A stretch of 64,000 bases of DNA. Origin: Strigamia acuminata. Lineage: Eukaryota; Arthropoda; Chilopoda; Geophilomorpha; Linotaeniidae. Positions 56,483-64,000 of this stretch are shown in pieces. Where the stretch lies: NCBI GenBank assembly GCA_949358305.1, contig OX442314.1, positions 28,877,118-28,941,117 on the forward strand, written 5' to 3'. Numbering within the stretch: position 1 is the first letter of the stretch; the number at the start of each line of letters is the position of its first letter. The translations under genes and the position numbers were made by a program. A model generated the notes under the pieces. The model did no database searches, had not been told where the DNA came from, and was given only the letters and a program-made list of their open reading frames with translations.

Positions 56483-58385
56483 TGTGACGGTTTACAATGG
56501 CTATAAATGCCTATTTTCTTAGAAAGAAGCGCTGTTGCGCCATTATCATGATATCTCGAAGATATTCTGTGTAAAACTGATAAATGTCTGGAATAAAGTT
56601 ATTTATGATGTTTCAAATACAAAGATGTTCGTTTATTAAGAATAAACACTCATTCCTACTTGATATCAAAGGATTCCGGCCGAATCACGAAGAGTCGTCT
56701 GCTAAAACCGCATTTGTCAATGCGCAATGTTGCCACAAGATGGCGCGATTACGATTTAGCGGCAAATTCAAGATATGAATATAAAACATGTAAATAAATA
56801 TAAAACTATATTTACTAGAATGAAACGAAGCTTTGTGAACATTAATATAAAGATATATTAATGTCTTGTGATGTTAAATACAATGTAACTTCCATTTTCT
56901 GCGGGACAGGACATTTGGTGATCAATCGATCAACCAATAGATCTGATTGGTGGATCCATTTCCGGTCCTGGGTATCCAGTTCCGGTTGTGGTGAGAATTA
57001 GCACATTGTTCCTCCGTATCCACTTCCGGTGATACGGGATTGGAGGGATTCGTGGAACCCATGTTCCAATTGGATAACTGGATTAATCCTTAATCCAGTC
57101 AGGTTATATAAACCCAAACAACCGGCCATTCTGCAGCTCTGTTTGATTATTTTCTGTTTGGTATTGTTACTTAAGAAATATGATTCGTTGTTCACGTAAA
57201 AAAACCTTTTGGTTCTTTGTTGATTTATTCACAAAGAACCGTTGCATGATTCTACAGAATCATGCCACCGCCGGCAATTGAAGTCGAAGTGCTGGGATTA
57301 TTATGTTGCATAAATGTTACAGTCTACGGTTGCGACGCCGAAGGAGAACCCGCCGTTGTGCAATTCAGTATCCTCCGGACAGGACCAAGTTGTCTTTTTC
57401 GGTATGAACGTATTCCGTTACCACGAGTAGCATCGGTATTGTTGAGAATCGGTTCCTTCACCTGATGGTGCCAAAGCAGTCTGTTTTACAGTAACCACGA
57501 GTAGCACCAAGTGTTTGGCAAGCTGATTCTCATGGTATTCGATGCCAAAGCAGTCGGTCTATTATTAGTACCGCGAGAGATAAAACTGCTGTGCGGAGCC
57601 GCGAGCTATCGACCCCTGTGTACGTGGTACCGTCAACCACTCGATGGACGACCGTGCTGCGACGCCGGGGACGCTTGATACCGTTCTGCATGGCAAGGCG
57701 TATATTCTAATCGATGGCAATTGTGTGTTGCGACGGGAAGCTTAATCTTCATTTTATTTATAACAGCAAAACTTAAACTCGACAACCAGTTGGACCAAAA
57801 TCAAGTCAGAAGACTTAATCTCATATTGAACTCAATATAACCGATAAGTTGACGACAACTTATTCCCGAAATATCTAAATAAGAATTCACAACGATATGA
57901 ATTAAATATAATTCATAAGTGGAATATTGATAAGTAAATGAATACATTTACTTACACCAATATCCTCCCAAAGTTGTGGCGGTGCAGACAAAGTCAACCG
58001 CAATGCTCAGATCATTCGATTTATCGACGTGCGATAGTTTACACAGCGAACCAAGGAAACCAGCGAAGCCGTATCGGACTCCAGGACACAGCCATCCGGC
58101 TTAAGATGACATCTATAATCAGGTCGAGCGATGGGGAAACCGCTCCCATATTCCAGACCCGTAGTGATATTATTCTAGGGCCAGTTGGCCAATTCTTTGT
58201 ATAGTTTAATAGCTGATTTAACTTGCCAAATGTCGGCATTAGTCCTATGTATAATTTAGCCTTGATATTATTGTTTACCAACAATAAACTGTCTTGTATT
58301 TATCTCGTATTGTATTCACTGTTTATTTATTGCGATCTCTTCCCGGTACCATTGTTAAATGGGAGTTGTGGTCGTCACCGTCACA
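56483..58385 (+). repeat. Element C right (3') LTR
   Basis: See the left LTR. It is preceded by TTAAGGGGGATG, the likely polypurine tract; similar AAGGGGGA tracts also occur near 53221, 53592, 55972 and 56101. Confidence 0.92.
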
Positions 58386-58490
58386 AATCTGAGTATTTAA
58401 AAATTTATCTAAAATTTGAGATGGTGTTAGTTTGTTTTCCGAGGCGGTAGGCGTCGCATCCACTAGACCGTCTGGATGCGCGCTTACAAG
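58386..58490 (-). pseudogene. pol: Element B pol, 5' piece cut off by element C
   Basis: Start of the pol frame after the frameshift site. It is separated from the rest of pol by the 9.6-kb insertion of C on the opposite strand. The frame on the other side (48741 downward) is in phase with it. Confidence 0.7.
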
Positions 58491-61381
58491 TTTTTTAGAA
58501 GTTCGCCGATTGATTTCATCGATTTCTCGAACTCTTCCAAAATCTTGTCTTTGCTCGATTTCCTATCAGGACATTCTTTAGCCCAATGTTCCAATTTTTT
58601 ACAAATGTTACACGGATCAGTAGCAGGCGATTTAGCGACTTTTGGCGAAGGCGAACTTGAACGTTTGGCTTCATCCTTTTTAGGGGTCGGCGACTTCAAT
58701 CTACTGAGTGCGTCTGTTTTTGGTGAACCAAAAGTAACGTTTTTAGGCGCCATCTTTGGTCCAAATTTTCTTGCTACTGCGTTATTACGGGCTAATAATG
58801 CAGCTGCAGCTTCACTTTCTGGCTCCGAGTCAGATTTCTCTGGTTCAGAAGCAGTTTCCATTTCAGTCACTTCGGCTAAGTGAGCTTTAGGGGTTGGATG
58901 TGGATTTTTTCCATCCGATCCCTTTTTCAATTCCTTAGCAGTTTCTGCCAAAAAATCTCCTCGTTTTGGGGGTTGTAAAAGAGGGGTATTAGCAAAACGT
59001 GTATCTTTAGCTAATTCCTTTCTCCTTTGCTGGCGCTTAGCGTACGCAACCTTTTCATCAGCTGGTAAGTAAGCTTTATAATTTTTGTCAATCCTTATCT
59101 GATTGGCTCGCATAAATTTGGCTAATTCAGCGAAACCACCCGGATAAGGTGCTCGTACAGAAAGTAGAACATTTTTCGAATAATCGGTCAATCCACGACG
59201 GAATTGACGATCAATGGCTGCGTCTCCCATCGTATAAGGGAGAGTTACCAATAAATCTTCAGTCCTTCTTAAATAAGAGCGAAGACTTTCGCCTTTATTT
59301 TGAGAAAGATTATCCCACATTTGTAATAAGTCTTCACTTGACTCTCCATACTCAGTCATGAATTCTTCTACAAAGTGGTTCCAATTTTGAAATTGTTTAG
59401 AATAAAACCATTTCTCAGCTCGGTCTATAAGAGCTTTTGGTACTACTCTTTTCAAAGCAGTGTGACAGGCAATGCCATTCAACCTTGAAATTCGCAAAAC
59501 TTCGTCTAAAAGAGTGGATCCAGCTTCCCATTCTCCATCGAATAAAGCGGGTTTAATGTGATCCCATCTAATAGTTCTTTCATCAACTAGATCGTGAGTC
59601 CAGTTGTTGGCAGTGTATTGTGCAATTTTCTGTCGTAATGCAATGTCAGCATTATCGGCAGTAGCGTCAGATCGATCAGCAGATCGTCGATCAGCTAATA
59701 ATCGATCAATTTCTTCAGCAGTGTAATAATGTGTATTACGCCGAGAAGAATGGCCTCGATGTCGACGTCGATGAGATCGATGTCGATTATCGCGTTCTTG
59801 TTGCGCATTCACGTCAGAATCCGACCTTGAATCAGATTGTGAATTTGAAGGCGTGTTGAAATGTGGTGTTTCAGGTGGGTCGGGTGGGTCGCCGTCACCA
59901 TTGTCTGGCGGTCGGCGTCCACCTCCAGGTGGTCCATCTCCATGTCCATCTGGATTTCCTCCATCTGTTGGATTTCTTCTATACTGACCCCCACCTGGCG
60001 GGCTTTCATGTCCGTCGGGCGGTTCGCGCGCTGGATTCGTGTCTCGTCGACTTCTTTTCGACGAATCTTGTTGTTGAACTAGTGGTATCGTTCGAGCAAC
60101 ATGAATACCAGTTTCATGTTGCCTATTTCGGTCGTCTACCATTCCCAACAGTCGGTCACTGTTGTGAAAGATAGGATTTCTATTACCAGGGAGCGGATTG
60201 TGATCAGCTCTCCTTTCTTCAGAATCTGAGGGACGTTTTCTTTTTGAGCGATGGCGACGACGCGAACGTTGGTCGTCATCACTCGACAATCCAGATTGGC
60301 TACTTAACTCTGAAACAACTGAAATTGTTATTGTTTCGGGAGTTAAAATAGGAATAGTTGGCGCAGCCATTTCTGGTTGCACCAATTGGTCAGTATAATT
60401 TCTTGCTTGCAGACGATCTTTCATTTCTGCAAGCTCTTCTTGTGCACGTAACAAATCAGCTCTGAGAATTTCATTCTCTCTTAGTTGATTGTCCGCTTCT
60501 ACAGGTGGTGATTGGTCAGTAGGGTAGCTTAACTTGACTTTTCCGCTCGTACTGGGTTGATCCAGCGAGTGGAAAATCTCGTCTTCGCGCCTTGCTATTC
60601 GACTTTCGCGAGTACGCTGTGTTTTAGCTCGTGTGTCTAATTCAGCAGCATATCTCACTAATTGATTGTGATTGCGTTGGTAGTGATCTGCCAAATCAAT
60701 CAATTCTTTGTTTTTCAGTTCCAACTTACTTTTGGTAAGTTCGAGCTGTTTTCGCGCCTCTTGGTGTGAGCGAATTGAAAGTTCATTTCTAACGTTCATT
60801 TTAGAAAGATCTTCCACTTCACTTTTTAGTCGGTATTCCCTAGCTTTTTGGGCTAGAAATTCTTCATTTTGTCGAGTGAGTTCCATGTGTTGGAGCTCAA
60901 CCTCTGCTTTTTGTTGTTGAAGGTCTGCTTCTTTCCGTTCCATTTCAAATTTTAAATTTGAAACAGCACGTTCAGTGTGTATTCGTATCATGGCGCGATG
61001 AATCTCTTCCACCGTCATGTCGTCCGTTATTTGGGCGCCATCCTGGCGTGCTTGATTTCTCAAAGCATCCAGCATGGTCATGCGAGGAGGTGATTCGTGA
61101 GACGATTCACTTTCCATTTCTCGTAATGTATTTTCCACTTCCTCCAGTGAAAGTGGCGGGAGTTCTTGGTCGTTGGAACTCGCACTCGACGCGCTCAGGG
61201 CTCGAGCAACTTCATTTTCAGCATCCTTAAGTTGTTTCGGATCTGGAACTGGTGTTATTTCCTCGCAAATAATTTTCTCCACAAGCCTTTCAGGCTCGAG
61301 AGCCGGCAAAACCGTCGCTGCTCGTTTCTGAGTGCTTGGTCGACCTCGCTGTCGTTTCACAATTTGCATTGGCGTCGCCAT
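58484..61381 (-). CDS. gag: Element B gag (capsid and nucleocapsid polyprotein)
   Basis: 965-residue structural polyprotein. Residues of about 100-280 look like a long coiled coil (heptad-rich, Lys/Glu/Gln). About 360-590 is low-complexity, rich in Arg, Ser, Pro and Gly. A capsid-like Retrotrans_gag region lies at about 630-790 (RTIRWDHIKPALFDGEWEAG… to …YSKNVLLSVRAPYPGGF). A CCHC zinc knuckle CNICKKLEHWAKEC (C-X2-C-X4-H-X4-C) is near residue 925. The ATG follows the primer site by about 70 bp. The stop comes two codons after the slippery heptamer A AAA AAC (58496-58490), so pol would be made by -1 frameshifting. The gag frame itself is intact. Confidence 0.88.
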   Translation of the reverse strand: MATPMQIVKRQRGRPSTQKRAATVLPALEPERLVEKIICEEITPVPDPKQLKDAENEVARALSASSASSNDQELPPLSLEEVENTLREMESESSHESPPRMTMLDALRNQARQDGAQITDDMTVEEIHRAMIRIHTERAVSNLKFEMERKEADLQQQKAEVELQHMELTRQNEEFLAQKAREYRLKSEVEDLSKMNVRNELSIRSHQEARKQLELTKSKLELKNKELIDLADHYQRNHNQLVRYAAELDTRAKTQRTRESRIARREDEIFHSLDQPSTSGKVKLSYPTDQSPPVEADNQLRENEILRADLLRAQEELAEMKDRLQARNYTDQLVQPEMAAPTIPILTPETITISVVSELSSQSGLSSDDDQRSRRRHRSKRKRPSDSEERRADHNPLPGNRNPIFHNSDRLLGMVDDRNRQHETGIHVARTIPLVQQQDSSKRSRRDTNPAREPPDGHESPPGGGQYRRNPTDGGNPDGHGDGPPGGGRRPPDNGDGDPPDPPETPHFNTPSNSQSDSRSDSDVNAQQERDNRHRSHRRRHRGHSSRRNTHYYTAEEIDRLLADRRSADRSDATADNADIALRQKIAQYTANNWTHDLVDERTIRWDHIKPALFDGEWEAGSTLLDEVLRISRLNGIACHTALKRVVPKALIDRAEKWFYSKQFQNWNHFVEEFMTEYGESSEDLLQMWDNLSQNKGESLRSYLRRTEDLLVTLPYTMGDAAIDRQFRRGLTDYSKNVLLSVRAPYPGGFAELAKFMRANQIRIDKNYKAYLPADEKVAYAKRQQRRKELAKDTRFANTPLLQPPKRGDFLAETAKELKKGSDGKNPHPTPKAHLAEVTEMETASEPEKSDSEPESEAAAALLARNNAVARKFGPKMAPKNVTFGSPKTDALSRLKSPTPKKDEAKRSSSPSPKVAKSPATDPCNICKKLEHWAKECPDRKSSKDKILEEFEKSMKSIGELLKNL
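58490..58496 (-). promoter_or_regulatory. -1 ribosomal frameshift heptamer of element B
   Basis: A AAA AAC on the minus strand, positioned X|XXY|YYZ relative to the gag frame, two codons before the gag stop. The -1 frame continues open past the gag stop to the edge of element C (58386) and resumes at 48741 once C and one copy of its target duplication are discounted. Confidence 0.75.
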
Positions 61382-61453
61382 TTTGTCAAATTGAGAAAGA
61401 ACAATGGAAATAAAGGATCTTTTTGCAAAAATCGGATTTTAACAATCAAAACT

Positions 61454-61471
61454 ATCCTGGACGGGCCCCCA
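61454..61471 (-). promoter_or_regulatory. Element B primer binding site, tRNA-Pro-like
   Basis: Two bases inside the 5' LTR the minus strand reads TGGGGGCCCGTCCAGGAT. This agrees at 16 of 18 positions with the complement of the common animal tRNA-Pro 3' end as I know it (TGGGGGCTCGTCCGGGAT). Confidence 0.75.
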
Positions 61472-61473
61472 AG

Positions 61474-62546
61474 TGCGGCAATCCGGGTTTTTACTTAATA
61501 AATCGAGAAGACTTATCAAGCAATCGTCGTAGAGATGCCGTACAGGACTTCTACTCTGTGGCCAAATGTTTGTCTAGGGGAATGATTTTACACAGAGTAA
61601 AGGAAAAATTAGATAGTTTTAATTAGTTCAAAAATATACAGGAGATATATGCAAAATAATAATGTTTGGGGTCGATCTGGCTTCTTCTTCACCAATATAA
61701 ACTCACAGTTGACCGTTGGCTCCAAGATGGCGTCGACGGCGTCGTGTGAGCGCGGAATTTTAGCGGAGTAAACTCAACGCTAAAATACGCCTCTAAATAT
61801 ACTAAAATCCTCGCGGAGCAAGCTCAACACGAGAATACGTCATGCACACAGCGGTTCGATTATTACGGAGCAAGCTCGACGTAACAATCGGTCTTCACAC
61901 AGATCGCTTTGTGAAGTTAAACTCGACACAAAGCCTTCAAATTGACAGAGCAAGCTCAATGTCAATTTACACACAGAAATGGCTTAAATTACGCGTAGTA
62001 ATTCAAGCTAGAAAGTTGCTATTCCGTACAGTGGGTACAGACCAGCGATGAAACTCAATTCGTCCAAGAATCACAGATCACACTTTGCAGTTTTGGCAGA
62101 AGTTTGACACGGTTGTGAACAGTTTGGAGGTGGAATCAAGAGTGCGGGAAGAGTGGGCCAAAACCGTTTGGCTCACTCCAAAATCTGCTCAGTAAAGCTG
62201 CGCAGATGACGAGTTGCACAAAGATCACACACGGCCGCCTTCGGGTCGTGTGCAACAATTGAGCCGGGCACGCGCGAGGGGAAGGGATGCTCCGCCCAGG
62301 CACACGCCTAGCAGCATCATCAAAGCAATGCACGCTGCAGCATGATTGGTTGACGCTGTTGCCGGGCCAAAACTTGCTGCAAAACACAATATTATTTGGG
62401 TAATATGGTGTCTTGTTTTATATTTGATTAAGATATATTTTATTTCAATTTACATTGAAACAAAACATATAAACTTGTTGAATATGTTTCTAAGACAATT
62501 TGGAAATATGGTGCGCACTCAAATAGGAATATTTGAGGTCACCACA
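61474..62546 (-). repeat. Element B right (5') LTR
   Basis: Intact 1073-bp LTR, TGCGGC…GTCACCACA. It carries five consecutive stem-loops at 61757-61786, about 61808-61836, 61857-61890, 61907-61934 and about 61939-61968, and AAGATGGCG at about 61724-61732. Confidence 0.92.
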
Positions 62547-62550
62547 GACT

Positions 62551-63381
62551 TTTAGCCAATAAGTAAGGGCTTCTATCTATCTCAATCAGGGTCGTTTTAT
62601 CCAATTCGACATCGTCATGCTTATCTCGACGCACAATCAATTTTACAAAGAAATAATAAAATATTTATTGAGTTTGTATCAGTACTTTCTTTCGCAGTAA
62701 ACAAACCGGAGAGAACATCAATATTCCACGTGTCTCTTCTGGTGAGGTATGTTCTTCGACTTTTATTCCTCGCTCTCTAAAATTTCACTTTCACAACTTT
62801 CCAACTTATTACCTATCTAGTTCAATGCCCGCTTTCAAATTTGAGAAGAATTTACGTTACCAGTAGCACGGTGTAAATATCAGTGATGATGGGCAACATT
62901 TGGAACTCTGTCCAAATCAGCAATGCACAAAGACCAGCGATGTAAGTAGCAACGCGAAATTAGCTGCCAATTGAATAACGACATAACAGAATAGCTGTTA
63001 AGTAAAATACCGAGTGGCCCATACAAAACAGACCCGACAATGCCGGTTTTATTAGAGCAACCCAGTGCATGGAGCCAGAGCTGGACTGGATAGAAATTTA
63101 GTACCGGGAAATCTGTCTGGGTCGGGCTACAGGGACAGGCAACGGTAAGCCAGGGACGGACGACCGTCACATTTGGAACTCTCCTAAACAATCCTAAACC
63201 ACATGATCCAGAACCAACAAAGTCTATTGAACCAACAACTCGATGACACAATGTGGCACACAATGTCCCCACTAGTACCTACTCGATTAGAAATCATGAT
63301 AAAATACATTATTAAAACCAGCTATTACTGTATACTGTATATTAATAAATTTCGTTGTATTTGTCATGTGATACATTAATG
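62551..63381. other. No gene seen; upstream flank of the second channel copy
   Basis: Right flank of element B. From about 63190 on it is related to the upstream region of the first channel gene (AACAATCCTAAACCA near 21586), with extra sequence here. No supported gene. Confidence 0.5.
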
Positions 63382-63389
63382 ATTACGAT

Positions 63390-63540
63390 CAGGGGTCTTT
63401 ATACTTTTCAGCACCCTGGGCTAATAAAACTCAGGCGCCCCTTGCCCAGCACTTTTCTGTGCCCGGCGTCCTTCTGTGCCCATTGAGCCCCTGTGCCCGG
63501 CGCCCCCCTGTGCCCGGCGCCCCTGGTAAAGGTGGGCCTG
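63390..63540. mobile_element. hAT-like MITE of 151 bp
   Basis: Begins CAGGGGTCTTTATAC and ends GGTGGGCCTG, flanked by the 8-bp duplication ATTACGAT (63382-63389 and 63541-63548). The paralogous region at about 21635 reads ATTACAATGTACAG without the insert, which serves as the empty site. Internally it has several CTGTGCCCGGCGCCCC repeats. Ends and TSD length fit hAT. Confidence 0.8.
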
Positions 63541-63765
63541 ATTACGATGTACAGATTAGTTCAGTATAACTACTGCACAGTAAAATGTTTGAGAAACATT
63601 TTATTGCACACGTTTGCTCTCAATTTCACATCTTACCTTTGAATTTATTATTTGTTGACACAAGCTGTAAGTCAAAAACTTATTTTCCATTCCTGAAAAT
63701 ATTTGCCAGTATGCTTGCAAGTAAAATGGATTCATTATCGAAAACTATTTATTCGCAGATGCTAC

Positions 63766-64000
63766 ATGAGAAGACAAGTCAGACCCAGACGAGTCAGATA
63801 TGAAAAACAACCTGTTAAAAAACTTCAAACTGATTTTTTGGGATTGAGCAAATTGTGTGATCAATCACACAGCGGATTTTTCAAATTGGTTTGGTTTCAA
63901 CTTGTCGTGGCTTGTTTCACTGGTTGTTTGTTCCAAATTTACACACGTGTGAGCGTTTACCTTGATGGGGCAATTACGCAGGAAGTAGAATTCCGACCAC
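63766..64000 (+). CDS. Second DEG/ENaC channel gene, exon 1, cut by the window edge
   Basis: Close paralogue of 21838-22248. The visible 78 codons (MRRQVRPRRVRYEKQPVKK…) match the first gene with only a few substitutions (for example K to Q and T to S types near TM1) and include TM1 (FFKLVWFQLVVACF…). The frame is open to the last base. An acceptor ATTCGCAG ends at 63758, and a good donor CAAGCT|GTAAGT lies near 63666, suggesting a non-coding first exon and a short intron. The rest of the gene is outside the window. Confidence 0.85.
   Translation, partial: MRRQVRPRRVRYEKQPVKKLQTDFLGLSKLCDQSHSGFFKLVWFQLVVACFTGCLFQIYTRVSVYLDGAITQEVEFRP

Larger units (their letters stand above)
48742..58385 (+). 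mobile_element. Element C: LTR retroelement with very long LTRs, nested in B
   Basis: Two direct repeats of 1903 bp (48742-50644 and 56483-58385), beginning TGTGACGG and ending CCGTCACA (8-bp inverted ends), with no differences that I can see. The target duplication is AATC (48738-48741 and 58386-58389). The internal region, 5838 bp, holds a primer site next to the left LTR, a triplicated leader, one ORF (54407-55888) and a purine tract AAGGGGGA before the right LTR. No protease, RT or integrase was found, so it is probably non-autonomous and moved by another element's enzymes. It lies opposite to B, inside B's pol. Confidence 0.9.
26804..62546 (-). mobile_element. Element B: Ty3/gypsy-type LTR retroelement, host of two nested elements
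   Basis: The right (5') LTR is 61474-62546. The left (3') LTR is split by element A into 26804-27285 and 40561-41151; the parts sum to 1073 bp, exactly the length of the right LTR. Four-base duplications GACT flank it (26800-26803 and 62547-62550). LTRs begin TG and end CA and differ at about six positions. The internal region reads on the minus strand: primer site, gag (58484-61381), frameshift site, pol (44367 to about 48741 plus 58386-58490) and ORF3 (41325-44156). Pol has one in-frame stop and ORF3 several breaks, so this copy is not autonomous. Confidence 0.92.

Overview
The window is a repeat-dominated piece of an animal genome, most likely an invertebrate. The only recognisable host genes are an intron-containing DEG/ENaC-family cation channel (six exons, GT-AG introns, 21838-23596) and the first exon of a close paralogue running off the right edge (63766-64000). 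Short introns with pyrimidine-rich ...CAG/TAG acceptors would fit a nematode or similar animal, but I cannot name the species. No prokaryotic features are present.

Layout. Positions 1-20231 hold no convincing protein gene. A block of about 8.2 kb (1-8204) recurs almost base for base at 11477-20231, a period of 11,476 bp. It contains foldback elements, a hAT-like MITE, and a large array of nested palindromes (5679-7845; 17155-19872) rich in TCGA/CGTA. The second array is one 551-bp module longer. The second copy ends abruptly on a 259-bp piece of retroelement gag that abuts a 200-N gap (20491-20690), so misassembly must be considered. Positions 20691-26799 hold an LTR fragment, the channel gene, a duplicated piece of its last exon, and a hairpin-rich solo LTR.

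Positions 26800-62550 are a nest of three LTR retroelements that can be taken apart exactly. Element B (minus strand, LTRs 1073 bp, TSD GACT) is the host. Element A (27286-40556, minus strand, LTRs 1015 bp, TSD AAGC) sits inside B's left LTR. Element C (48742-58385, plus strand, LTRs 1903 bp, TSD AATC) sits just after B's gag/pol frameshift site. A and B are Ty3/gypsy-type by pol order (protease-RT-RNase H-integrase), with tRNA-Pro-like primer sites and an A AAA AAC slippery heptamer between gag and pol. C is probably non-autonomous: one ORF of unknown function and no pol.

The most unusual point is a third ORF (ORF3) after pol in both A and B. It is not an obvious envelope: I see no signal peptide or membrane segment. 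It has a phase-0 intron at the same place in both elements, a short acidic first exon, and three blocks of similarity between the two copies. The second is that the LTRs carry series of stem-loops whose loops are conserved while stems vary with complementarity kept, and mismatches become G-U pairs on the element's own RNA strand. The nest lies between the two channel paralogues.
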